Under the pieces are notes generated by a model. The model was not told the DNA's origin. It ran no database searches and was given only the letters and a program-made list of their open reading frames with translations. The position numbers and the translations under genes were made by a program. A stretch of DNA of 64,000 bases from Nitrospirales bacterium. Lineage in GTDB: Bacteria; Nitrospirota; Nitrospiria; Nitrospirales; UBA8639. Shown piece by piece: positions 53,581 through 62,135 of the stretch. The first letter of the stretch is position 1. Every line of letters begins with the position of its first letter. The stretch spans positions 240,702 through 304,701 of the forward strand of contig JAJDBM010000010.1 of assembly GCA_029261355.1 (NCBI GenBank), given 5' to 3'.

Positions 53581-54575
53581 GGGGTCATTGCTTGACTTTA
53601 TATGCCATGCCCAGTAGCGTGTCGTTCTGATGGCACGACAATTACGACTGGCGTATGCAGGCGCCCTGTATCATGTGACTGCGCGCGGGAATGGGCGGCA
53701 GGCGATTTATCTCGATGACGCTGACCGCACGCGTTTTCTCGAGCTCCTTGGGGACGAAGTGGCGCAACAACATTGGCGGTGTTATGCCTATTGTTTGATG
53801 GGGAATCATTACCACCTCCTGCTCGAAACCCCGGAAGGGGACCTGAGTCAGGGCATGCGACGGCTCAATGGGAGGTACACTCAAGGGTTTAACCGTCGCC
53901 ATCAGCGGGTGGGGCATCTGCTCCAAGGCCGGTTTAAAAGTATTCTGGTAGAAAAGGAGGCGTATCTGTTGGAGCTGTGTCGGTATATCGTCCTCAATCC
54001 CGTGCGGGCCCAGCTGGTCCGGACGGTCCACGCGTGGAAGTGGAGCAGCTATCGGGCCACGGTCGGGCGAGCGGTTGAGCCGCGTTGGTTAGATGTGGCG
54101 GGCGTCCACCGTCTCTTTCATCGGACGGAAGCTGGGGCACAGTCGCGCTATCAACAGTTTGTTCGGGAAGGAGTGGAGGCGCCCTCGCCCTGGGCTCAGG
54201 TGCGGGGCCAGATATTCTTAGGGAGGGAGCCGTTTTTAAAGAAGATGGCGAGCCTGGTCAAGACGCAGTCACTGATGAATGTTCCCCGGGTACAGACGGA
54301 CCCGACTCGCTTGACTGGGGAGGAAGTGTTAGTCCGAGTGGGGCAGGTGTATGCGCTGGCGCCACAGGATCTGCTCGCACGGGTGGATTCGGAGGCGTAT
54401 CAGTGCGCGGCCTGGTTACTCCGGCGTGTGGCGAATGAACCGCTGGGCAAGGTCGCGGGTCGCTTTGGCGTCTCACCATCCCGGATCTCGCATATCCAAC
54501 GGGCGCTCGAAAGTCAGGGCCTGGGTTGGCGGCAAGGTCAGGCGATGAAACGATGTAAAGTCAAGCAATGACCCC
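53581..54575 (+). mobile_element. Y1 (HUH) transposase element with perfect 20-bp inverted ends
   Basis: 995 bp. GGGGTCATTGCTTGACTTTA (53581-53600) is exactly complementary to 54556-54575. The single gene inside reads outward to the right and its stop lies at 54569-54571, inside the right inverted repeat. The right end is only 5 bp from the start of direct repeat copy 2. Confidence 0.85.
53630..54571 (+). CDS. Y1 (HUH) transposase, REP-associated (RAYT) type
   Basis: 313 residues. N-terminal Y1_Tnp domain: LAYAGALYHVTARGNGRQAI, then the HUH metal pair in LMGNHYHLLLETP (about residues 54-66), YTQGFNRRH, LLQGRFKSILVE and the catalytic Tyr helix ELCRYIVLNPVRAQLV. The C-terminal extension (about 180-313) has a helix-turn-helix-like part, LLRRVANEPLGKVAGRFGVS. 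This is the IS200/IS605-like single-strand nickase family whose members move short palindromes. It looks intact, and is more GC-rich than the chromosome around it. Confidence 0.9.
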   Translation: MARQLRLAYAGALYHVTARGNGRQAIYLDDADRTRFLELLGDEVAQQHWRCYAYCLMGNHYHLLLETPEGDLSQGMRRLNGRYTQGFNRRHQRVGHLLQGRFKSILVEKEAYLLELCRYIVLNPVRAQLVRTVHAWKWSSYRATVGRAVEPRWLDVAGVHRLFHRTEAGAQSRYQQFVREGVEAPSPWAQVRGQIFLGREPFLKKMASLVKTQSLMNVPRVQTDPTRLTGEEVLVRVGQVYALAPQDLLARVDSEAYQCAAWLLRRVANEPLGKVAGRFGVSPSRISHIQRALESQGLGWRQGQAMKRCKVKQ

Positions 54576-54580
54576 CATAC

Positions 54581-54895
54581 TGACTATTCCGTCGTGATAG
54601 AACGTAATGGATTTTCTCTCCTTTCCAGTGAATCGTTGGGGAAGTGATAGAACCTATGTGTGATCTTCATTTTCTAGCTCACGACCTTATTCACGTGTAT
54701 GAGTAAGGTGGTGAGTCAGGATGGTTCGTATTTTTTAAAGGGCACCTCAACAAGACGTCATTTTCCGCGATTACAACATCTCCCTCGTGCTCACCTTTTT
54801 AGGTATGCGCCTATATCTTGCGGTCCCGCGCGTGTGGATTTCTTGCCTTCACTAATCCAAGTTTTGATAGGTGCGTTTAACAGAGAAGTGTTTTT
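54581..54895 (+). repeat. Direct repeat copy 2 (right boundary of the island)
   Basis: 54581-54676 repeats the GT39 3' end and stop region with one mismatch against 43745-43840; 54677-54895 is a diverged copy of 43841-44060. There is no start codon or upstream GT39 sequence here, so it is a non-coding duplicate. Confidence 0.85.
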
Positions 54896-55131
54896 AATTT
54901 TTGAGTGCCAATCGTCATGGCATCATTACTGGCACTGCTGAATATTTCATTTCAATGGCCAAAAACCGTCATGTTGAGACTCAGAATATGAACGAGGGTG
55001 GTGTGAGGGACATGACTTGAATTCTTGTTGGCTTCCTCCCAAATTACTTGATCTCAAAACAGCCATCTTTCATAAGCGCGTGATAGATGGATCATGTCTT
55101 TTGAGATCTGACTAAGCAATTTCCACACTTC
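54896..55131. other. Gene-free stretch with possible terminator of the PAP2 operon
   Basis: Together with repeat copy 2 this makes 555 bp without a gene. A hairpin at 55063-55090 (CCATCTTTCA/TGATAGATGG) lies 42 bp past the PAP2 stop on the minus strand, followed there by GCTGTTTTGAG; a weak terminator at most. Confidence 0.4.
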
Positions 55132-56307
55132 TCATATTAAGGGAATCAGTCCACGCAATTGATAGATGAATCCCATCAAGAGCAATACTCCTATTCCAAG
55201 CATAATTTCATTGGCAGTTGTTCTGAAAAGATTTTTCGATTCTAGGTAGTCTAGAGGTTCATCAGACGTGAGGATCTGATGACTGCGGACCAACCACCAC
55301 ACGGCACCCGATAAAGCGGCGAGTATCGTGACCAAAAACGATCCCGTGCACAACGCAAGCCCTAAGGCCATGAGTAACGAACTTGTCGCCAAACGTGTAG
55401 ATTTTTGTATTAGGTTACTTTGATTTGTGAAAAGAGCTCGTGTTCGTATTCCATATCCTACCGAGGCCACGACAAACCCTGACACAAGAATGATGTAATA
55501 GAGGGTTTCAATATCAGGTTTCTGTACAGCGATCCATAAGATGCTGAATGCAACAACAAAACACGGCGACCCTTTGGATAAGGCCTCAACGAATGATTGC
55601 CGCCAGCCTCGAATTGGTCGCGCGAGAATATACCCAATTACATAACCTATCAGTGCGCCGACACAAGCATCAGAGGGAAAGTGTGAGCCTTTGATGATTC
55701 GGCTAAATGCGACAAAGGCAGCGCTTCCGTATATCACCCAAGTGAATTGTGGAAAATGACGAACGAGCACTGCAGCCACAGCAAATGAGGCTGAGGAATG
55801 CCCAGAAGGAAACGCATCTAAGCCTGATTGAAATGATGGTCCCATTTGCCAATGTTCTTGGTGAGCGAATCTTGGTCGAGGGCGTCCTAGGGAGTGTTTG
55901 ATTATTTGGGTGATGAGTCCAGCTACACCATGAGCCAAAAGCGTCCGTCCACCAATTTCCTTCAGTTGACGTTGCTTCCATAGATAGCCAACAAGGAGAG
56001 CGGTTGCGGATAGGAGGACCAAGGTTGAGCCATGACCTAGTCGGTTTCCTATTCGACCTACTTCTTGTAATAATTGATTTGGTGTGGCACGAATAAACTG
56101 AATGATGGGGAAATCAATCTGTGATAGCCCACTCAAACCTCCAAGAAGAATGAAGGAAGACAAAAGGCAGGCGAGGATGGAGAGCCAACGCGGAAACCGT
56201 TGTGACATGGGGAGACGACTGTCAACGTCGACAAAGGAATGGAGAAATGATCGAATCACTCCAGTAGGAAGAAAACGGGACACCCCCTTGTTATTTAAGG
56301 GACCCAA
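55132..56307 (-). CDS. PAP2-type membrane phosphatase
   Basis: 391 residues or less. All three PAP2 motifs are present: KHSLGRPRPR, PSGHSSASF and SRIIKGSHFPSD, with membrane helices around them and about five more hydrophobic helices in the C-terminal half (about 215-390), which is longer than simple PAP2 enzymes. A role in dephosphorylating lipid pyrophosphates (undecaprenyl-PP or phosphatidic acid) is the family expectation. The start is unclear: TTG 56307 overlaps the upstream PD40 gene, GTG codons at about 56280 and 56259 follow weak sites, and ATG 56208 starts right before the first helix. Last gene of the six-gene minus-strand operon. Confidence 0.85.
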   Translation of the reverse strand: MGPLNNKGVSRFLPTGVIRSFLHSFVDVDSRLPMSQRFPRWLSILACLLSSFILLGGLSGLSQIDFPIIQFIRATPNQLLQEVGRIGNRLGHGSTLVLLSATALLVGYLWKQRQLKEIGGRTLLAHGVAGLITQIIKHSLGRPRPRFAHQEHWQMGPSFQSGLDAFPSGHSSASFAVAAVLVRHFPQFTWVIYGSAAFVAFSRIIKGSHFPSDACVGALIGYVIGYILARPIRGWRQSFVEALSKGSPCFVVAFSILWIAVQKPDIETLYYIILVSGFVVASVGYGIRTRALFTNQSNLIQKSTRLATSSLLMALGLALCTGSFLVTILAALSGAVWWLVRSHQILTSDEPLDYLESKNLFRTTANEIMLGIGVLLLMGFIYQLRGLIPLI

Positions 56308-57398
56308 TCAGCTAGGAAGACATTGAATTCACGTGGTTCAGTGGCATTACGATCCGAGACCCATACCAAGGTTGATCCGTCAGGAGAAAACATGGGAAAA
56401 CTGTTGAAGTGGCCTTCTGTGGTAATTTGTTCTAATTCTCCACCTGTATCGTTGATGGAATAGAGGTGGAATGAGGGTCGACCTTTGGTCTTTGATTGTG
56501 AAGAGACATTTGAAGAAAAAATAATGCGTTGACCATTTGGATGAAAATAGGGAGAAAAGTTTGCGGCATGATTGTTGGTGATGGCATGTTGATCTGATCC
56601 ATCTGCATTCATGATGAAAATTTCAAGATTTGAAGGTTCAACAACATTTTGAGCGAGGAGTTCTTGGTAGGCTTGAAGTGACTCGGGTGTGTCGGGATGA
56701 CTGGCACGATACACGATGCGTGTATTGTCGGGAGAGAAAAAGGCGCCACCGTCATATCCAATGGTATTGGTCAATCGTTGAATTTTCGTCCCATCAATGT
56801 TCATGGAGTAGATATCGAGATCTCCATCTCTCATTGAAGTAAAGACAACGGTTCGCCCATTTGGGGAGACGGTAGCCTCCGCATCGTAGCCAGGAGAGGC
56901 CGTGAGCCGTTGAAGATCGTTTCCACTGATATGTGCAGAGAAGATATCGTAATCATCCAAGGCCCATCGATACTGTTTTGTTTTTTTGAGTATTGGCGGA
57001 CATTGCGGATGACGCATATGGGTCGAGGAGAACAAAATGCGACGGTCACCAGGGAAAAAGTATCCGCATGTCGTTCCTCCAAAGCCAGTGCTGACTCGAC
57101 GTTTATTCGATCCGTCTAAATCCATCGTATAAATTTGATAACAGGCATGCGAGGCCTCTTGGTCTGGATCTTCTGTTGATTGGAATACAAGAGTCTGACC
57201 GTCAAAAGAGAAGTAGGCCTCGGCATTCTTACCGCCTTTGGTGAGCTGACGGATGTTTTTGAGATGAGGCTCTACAGATGGAGTGGCGGCTTTCTTGGTT
57301 TCTGCAAAGAGGTGAGATGACATCGGCACAAGCAGAGACGCAATGCCCAGTCCAATGATGAACGAAATAGTTTTTGTTGATAGTCGAATGGCGTTCAA
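56295..57398 (-). CDS. Exported PD40/TolB-like beta-propeller protein
   Basis: About 367 residues. Signal peptide or anchor: STKTISFIIGLGIASLLVP...LFA. Six PD40 blades follow, each with .FSPDG..I.F.S: AYFSFDGQTLVFQS, GYFFPGDRRILFSS, EATVSPNGRTVVFTS, AFFSPDNTRIVYRA, PYFHPNGQRIIFSS, PMFSPDGSTLVWVS. It lacks the TolB N-terminal domain. I prefer TTG 57398, which has AAGGAG 6 bp upstream; ATG 57419 would overlap the upstream gene by 11 bp. It may be a periplasmic scaffold or sensor; the partner is probably the M1-like peptidase upstream. Confidence 0.85.
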   Translation of the reverse strand: MNAIRLSTKTISFIIGLGIASLLVPMSSHLFAETKKAATPSVEPHLKNIRQLTKGGKNAEAYFSFDGQTLVFQSTEDPDQEASHACYQIYTMDLDGSNKRRVSTGFGGTTCGYFFPGDRRILFSSTHMRHPQCPPILKKTKQYRWALDDYDIFSAHISGNDLQRLTASPGYDAEATVSPNGRTVVFTSMRDGDLDIYSMNIDGTKIQRLTNTIGYDGGAFFSPDNTRIVYRASHPDTPESLQAYQELLAQNVVEPSNLEIFIMNADGSDQHAITNNHAANFSPYFHPNGQRIIFSSNVSSQSKTKGRPSFHLYSINDTGGELEQITTEGHFNSFPMFSPDGSTLVWVSDRNATEPREFNVFLADWVP

Positions 57399-57408
57399 TT
57401 GAAACTCC

Positions 57409-59577
57409 TTACGCGGCATCTAATAGTACATCGAGATGGTTGATTGGTGGATCCCCAAGATCCCTGGTGAGTACCTGGCCATTTTGAAAGATAAGGTAAC
57501 TATCCCACCCGTAAAAAAAGAGCAGTCTCGCGACTCGTGAAATGGCTGATGGGGAAAACCCGTGAAAGAAGCTCACTACGTGGTCGGGATTGTTTGGGTG
57601 AGGACAAGAAATTAGCCAGGCCATATTTGGTTCATCATACCTTTTCCCTTGAATGCTGATCCAATCATTTCCTATTTCCACGCGATCTTTGCATCCTGCG
57701 AATCCTTGTTGTCCGAGGTCGCTTTTCAGGGGATGGCCGAGAATGAGATAGGATCTATCTTGAAGTCCTTCTTGCAAGTCTTCTTTCGCGAGAGGCTCGG
57801 TCCCTTGAGCCTGTAAGCGCTGGAGGATTGATTGATACGCTTCACGTTCTTTAGGTGGAAGCTTCTCGTCTAGCCACACAGATTGACGCGCATCAGTTAC
57901 CCAGGTATTAAGCATTGGAGGCATTTGGCTTCGCGTGAGTCGTCGTAATACCATGAAATCTGGATCAATGAGCACTTGGGTGGGACGAGCCGGCGTTAAA
58001 ATGTTCACGACTTGTTTTTTGCCATGGATGGAAGTGCGTGTGTGCTGTGTGGTTCCATCCAGAAAATACATGACGATAGGCACTTGAAGTCGGTAATACG
58101 GTTTTTCTTGAGCAAGAGTGACATTCACCGAAAACTGACCTGGGGTTGGAATGTTTTCAATGACCTCTGTTTTGGCAACATTGATGGAAGGTGCCCCTGA
58201 CTGGTCGACCCATTGCGTGAAAAACCAACTGAGGTCTCTGCCTGTGGTTTCAGTAAATATTTGTTGAATGGCAGCCCAGTCTGCATGTTTTTCCGTCCAT
58301 TTTTTTATGAGCATGCGGATGCCATTGAAAAAGTGCTCATCTCCGACTTCTTGACGTAGCATATGGAAGAGCATGGCCGTTTTTTGATAGCCGATCGCAT
58401 TGTCGATACGAGTTTCCTTGTGGTGAAACTTCCTGACAGGATATTCCTTCTCTCCCGTCGCATACAGATTATATTCGAAGGACATCTGTTGTCGTTTCTT
58501 CAGAGCCGTGCCTTCTGAGGCATGCACTTCTTCATAATAATAGTTTGACAGGTAGGTTGTCAGGCCTTCGACCCAATTTCCATTGGAAAAGTGGTTAAAA
58601 ACGGAGTTTCCAAACCAGGAATGGACGATTTCATGACCCAAGGAGTAGGGCTGAGTATAACCGCGTTTGATTATACGGTTTCCTAGTAATGTAAAAGAGG
58701 GAAGTCCAATGCCTGAGGGGAAAAAATTCTCTACTACGGCAAATTTTGAAAAAGGGTAGGGGCCTAATAGTTGTGTATACATGTCCAGGTACATGACGGT
58801 GGCATCAAGATACTGTTCAGCCAATTGCGCATCTTCTGGGAACAGATATGTCGCAAGGGTGATGCCGTTCCACAGCCGTTCTTTTTTCACAAATTGATTG
58901 GCTGCGAGTGTGAGTGCTTCAGTTGGTCTCGGCATGTTCCATTCAGACGTGGTTTGGCCTTGGGACGTGATATGGGAGGTTTCTTTTCCCTGCGTCACCG
59001 ATTCCCATCCTGATGGGACGGTTGTCCTCACCTGAAACGTGGCTAAGGCATCTATGACGGTGGGAAACCAGAGAGTTTCAGATGTCAGATAGACACCTTC
59101 CGGGCCAATGTATCCTGTGGTTTTATCGGGACTTGTAAAGCGAAGTCCAGGTGTGCCTTTCGGTTGGTCGTCAATCATCCCATGGTAGCGAATGGTGATC
59201 GAGGGAGATGAGCCAAGGTGTTCAGTTCCATGGAGGGGAATCTGTAGGCGATGCTCTCCATCCTGAGTTTGAATGTCGATTTGGTCTTTTTCAGGTGAGA
59301 TTATTGAATCATTGAGACGGATCTCGTCAATGAGGAAGTTTTTGTTTAAGTAGAGTTCGAGGACGTCTGGTATACCGACAGGATGGTGGAATGTGATGGT
59401 ATCTTCGGCTGTCAGACTATGGTTGTGAGGCTGCAATGTCACGATTAAATGGTGGTGTGTGAGGACAGATGGTGGTTCTATGGCAAGGGCGTTGGGGGCA
59501 ATAACGAGCATGATGAAGTGGAGTGTGAGAAGAACGTGCAGTCCAAAGAAGGAGTGATAGTGGGGTACCCGTGTCAT
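57409..59577 (-). CDS. M1-type (gluzincin) aminopeptidase-like exported protein
   Basis: 722 residues. Signal peptide with core LLTLHFIMLVIAPNALA. N-terminal beta domain (about 30-220), then the catalytic domain with the zinc motif HEIVHSWFGNSVF and the third ligand Glu in NWVEGLTTYLSNYYYEE; the helper Tyr is in GYQKTAMLFHML. The exopeptidase motif GAMEN is replaced by FFPSGIGLPSFT, so it may not be a true aminopeptidase. The last 150 residues (about 570-722) resemble no part of M1 enzymes that I know. 45 bp after ftsY in the same operon. Confidence 0.86.
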   Translation of the reverse strand: MTRVPHYHSFFGLHVLLTLHFIMLVIAPNALAIEPPSVLTHHHLIVTLQPHNHSLTAEDTITFHHPVGIPDVLELYLNKNFLIDEIRLNDSIISPEKDQIDIQTQDGEHRLQIPLHGTEHLGSSPSITIRYHGMIDDQPKGTPGLRFTSPDKTTGYIGPEGVYLTSETLWFPTVIDALATFQVRTTVPSGWESVTQGKETSHITSQGQTTSEWNMPRPTEALTLAANQFVKKERLWNGITLATYLFPEDAQLAEQYLDATVMYLDMYTQLLGPYPFSKFAVVENFFPSGIGLPSFTLLGNRIIKRGYTQPYSLGHEIVHSWFGNSVFNHFSNGNWVEGLTTYLSNYYYEEVHASEGTALKKRQQMSFEYNLYATGEKEYPVRKFHHKETRIDNAIGYQKTAMLFHMLRQEVGDEHFFNGIRMLIKKWTEKHADWAAIQQIFTETTGRDLSWFFTQWVDQSGAPSINVAKTEVIENIPTPGQFSVNVTLAQEKPYYRLQVPIVMYFLDGTTQHTRTSIHGKKQVVNILTPARPTQVLIDPDFMVLRRLTRSQMPPMLNTWVTDARQSVWLDEKLPPKEREAYQSILQRLQAQGTEPLAKEDLQEGLQDRSYLILGHPLKSDLGQQGFAGCKDRVEIGNDWISIQGKRYDEPNMAWLISCPHPNNPDHVVSFFHGFSPSAISRVARLLFFYGWDSYLIFQNGQVLTRDLGDPPINHLDVLLDAA

Positions 59578-59622
59578 GTCGATGGCGTAACTCTGTAAGC
59601 TAATGACAGGGAATATGACATC

Positions 59623-60549
59623 TTAGCGAGTTGAGTTTTCAATGTGTAGTAGGGCATCAATAAACTCTTTGGCTTGAAAATTTTGCAAATCGTCTTCCCC
59701 TTCACCAACACCGATGAGGCGAATTGGGATCTTGAGTTCTTCGGCAATCGCCACGACCACGCCCCCTCGGGCGGTGCCGTCAAGTTTCGTCAGGGCGAGG
59801 CCTGTCACGCCAAGCGATTCATGGAACTGTTTGGCTTGGGCAATGGTGTTTTGTCCCAAGGTCCCATCAAGCGTCAGGAGGACCTCATGCGGAGCACCTG
59901 GAAGTTCTCTCGTGATGACCCTCTTAATTTTTTGGATTTCTTGCATGAGGTTGACCTTTGTATGAAGTCGACCAGCGGTATCAATCAACACAACATCACT
60001 TTTCCGCGATTTGGCAGCAGCGAGGCCATCGAAGACCACGGCCGCAGGATCTGCACCTTGTTTGTGGCGAATGACATCGACGCCAATTCGATTCCCCCAG
60101 ATTTCTAATTGCTCAGTTGCGGCTGCCCTAAACGTATCTGCCGCAACAAACAAGGGTTGGTGGCCAGCTTGTTTGAAGCGCTTTCCTAGTTTTGCGACGG
60201 TCGTTGTTTTCCCAACCCCATTGATGCCGACCGTTAAGATTACATAGGGGCGTGGTCCTTGTTGAATTAAGATATCCAGTGATTCGGATGGAATCGTTTG
60301 AAAAATATCAAGTAATGTGCGTTTGAATGGGTGGAGCGGATCATCGGAGTCGGTGGAAAATCCTTCCGTTCGAATTTGTTCCATGAGTCGTTCCACAACA
60401 CGGACCCCAACATCGGCTCCCAGCAGAGCTTCCTCAACTTCTTCTAAGACCGCTGGGTCAGGTCCAGATCCGAGCAGCCGCTTCAGCGAGCCTTCAACAT
60501 TTTTCCGAGTTTTTGTTAATCCGTCTTGTAACCGTTGTAACCAACCCAT
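59623..60549 (-). CDS. ftsY: Signal recognition particle receptor FtsY
   Basis: 308 residues, N and G domains only, without the long acidic A domain of E. coli. The N domain starts WLQRLQDGLTKTRKNVEG. G motifs: GINGVGKTTTVAKLGK, DTFRAAATEQLE, DTAGRLHTKVNLMQEI, TKLDGTARGGVV, then GVGEGEDDLQNF. It guides ribosome-SRP complexes to SecYEG. Confidence 0.97.
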   Translation of the reverse strand: MGWLQRLQDGLTKTRKNVEGSLKRLLGSGPDPAVLEEVEEALLGADVGVRVVERLMEQIRTEGFSTDSDDPLHPFKRTLLDIFQTIPSESLDILIQQGPRPYVILTVGINGVGKTTTVAKLGKRFKQAGHQPLFVAADTFRAAATEQLEIWGNRIGVDVIRHKQGADPAAVVFDGLAAAKSRKSDVVLIDTAGRLHTKVNLMQEIQKIKRVITRELPGAPHEVLLTLDGTLGQNTIAQAKQFHESLGVTGLALTKLDGTARGGVVVAIAEELKIPIRLIGVGEGEDDLQNFQAKEFIDALLHIENSTR

Positions 60550-60612
60550 TGTGTATGTATTCGCAGAGATTAAAGGTATATGCCAAGTGGTAAGAGACGT
60601 CGGAGAATTCTC

Positions 60613-61086
60613 CTATTGCCCTGACCGTTGTATTCGTTTTTTGATAATTGAGGGTGTGGGCTGAAGAGCCTTTATGATTGCGCGTTCCTTCCGGTGCATA
60701 CGTTGGGCTTCGCGATCTCCCTGCTCATGGTCATAGCCGACGAGATGTAAAATGCCATGTGTGAGCAATTGTACCATTTCTTGGTCAACTGAATGACCGA
60801 AGGTCGCTGCCTGTGACTCCGCCATGGGGACGGAAATCACGACATCTCCAAGTAATGAGGTTCTCGGACCTGGTCCTTCCCAGAGCGGAAAGGCCAGGAC
60901 ATCAGTTGAGCTGTCCTTGTGCCGATATCGGTGATTCAAGCTTTTCATCCGCGTATTTCCTACCAGTTCAAGGCTCAGTTCGGCATCCGGGTACCCAGCA
61001 TGCACAAGAATCTTTTGGGCAAGATCCCGGAGGTGGCGTTCGTTAATTCGTTGAGAGCGGAGCCGAGAACGGAGGAGTATGGACAT
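60613..61086 (-). CDS. ybeY: Endoribonuclease YbeY
   Basis: 157 residues. Zinc motif HGILHLVGYDHEQGDREAQRM (three His), preceded by NHRYRHKDSSTDVLAFPL and LGDVVIS. It takes part in 16S rRNA 3' maturation and ribosome quality control. It lies between phoH and ftsY, the usual PhoH-YbeY order. Confidence 0.96.
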   Translation of the reverse strand: MSILLRSRLRSQRINERHLRDLAQKILVHAGYPDAELSLELVGNTRMKSLNHRYRHKDSSTDVLAFPLWEGPGPRTSLLGDVVISVPMAESQAATFGHSVDQEMVQLLTHGILHLVGYDHEQGDREAQRMHRKERAIIKALQPTPSIIKKRIQRSGQ

Positions 61087-61157
61087 CAGGTTGAGCTATT
61101 TCTATGGTGTGCCCACGTCATGGATGGAGTAGATCATGGGAGTTGGGCGATTGAAGA

Positions 61158-62135
61158 TCATGGAGTATCTTGCGTCTGAACGGCCTTCTGGTCATAGTGA
61201 TCGTAGGCTTTGATGATGGCACGAACCAGGGAATGTCGCACGACATCACGTTCGGTAAAGTGAATGAACTTAATATCATCGATATCCTGTAGAATTTCTG
61301 TTATTTGCACAAGACCAGAGGTCTGGGTTGATTGTAAGTCAACTTGAGTCACATCTCCAGTCACCACAGCTTTAGAGTTGGCTCCGAGCCGTGTCAGGAA
61401 CATTTTCATTTGTTCGGCAGTGGCATTCTGTGACTCATCAAGAATCACAAACGCATCGTTCAAAGTACGCCCTCGCATAAAGGCAAGGGGGGCAATTTCA
61501 ATTTCTCCTCGTTCAACCAATCGGTTGGCCCGCTCAATATCCATCATACTATATAGCGCGTCGTACAATGGGCGAAGATACGGATGGACCTTTGCAATCA
61601 TGTCACCAGGTAGAAACCCTAGTCTCTCGCCAGCCTCGACGGCTGGTCGAGCAAGGACAATGCGACTGACTTCCCGTTTATTAAATGCGGCGAGAGCCAT
61701 GGCCATGGCTAGGTATGTTTTTCCGGTACCAGCAGGCCCAATTCCTATGACTAAATCATATTCTTGAATGGCCTCGATATAGGATTGCTGTGTCGGAGAT
61801 TTTGGAACAATACTCCCTTTTAGGGGAATGGAATCAGATGGCGTGGAGTCAAGGGAAAACTGTTGGAGGGGTTGCTCGGCTTCCGTTTCCGTTGAACGAA
61901 GGGCCCGAGTGATATCGTCGGGTTTTAATTCATAGTAGTTTCTGGTCCATTCCCCCAAGTCGTGCAAAATTCGCTCTGCTCGTAGAATCGCGTCTGGTTG
62001 GCCATTCAAGGTAATTTCATCACCTCGGGCCGTCATTTCCACATGGAGTTCTCCCTCGATCATGCGGAGGTGCAAATCATGAGGGCCAAACAGATTGGCC
62101 AGGTCAACGCCTTCTTTAAGTTTCAGTTTTCGCAC
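61158..62135 (-). CDS. phoH: PhoH family ATPase
   Basis: 325 residues. An N-terminal KH-like lead (LFGPHDLHLRMIEGELHVEM, about 12-65) precedes the P-loop ATPase: IGPAGTGKTYLAMAMALAAF, then ARPAVEAGERLGFLPGD, FVILDESQNATAEQMKMFLTRLG and VTGDVTQVDLQ. This is the PhoL/YbeZ type that works with YbeY. First gene of the six-gene minus-strand operon; the promoter should lie in 62136-62260 but I could not pick it. Confidence 0.95.
   Translation of the reverse strand: MRKLKLKEGVDLANLFGPHDLHLRMIEGELHVEMTARGDEITLNGQPDAILRAERILHDLGEWTRNYYELKPDDITRALRSTETEAEQPLQQFSLDSTPSDSIPLKGSIVPKSPTQQSYIEAIQEYDLVIGIGPAGTGKTYLAMAMALAAFNKREVSRIVLARPAVEAGERLGFLPGDMIAKVHPYLRPLYDALYSMMDIERANRLVERGEIEIAPLAFMRGRTLNDAFVILDESQNATAEQMKMFLTRLGANSKAVVTGDVTQVDLQSTQTSGLVQITEILQDIDDIKFIHFTERDVVRHSLVRAIIKAYDHYDQKAVQTQDTP

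Noticed and set aside
54699..54941. 80-codon ORF after the Y1 element
   Set aside because: It lies in the non-coding direct repeat copy 2 and is not open in copy 1.
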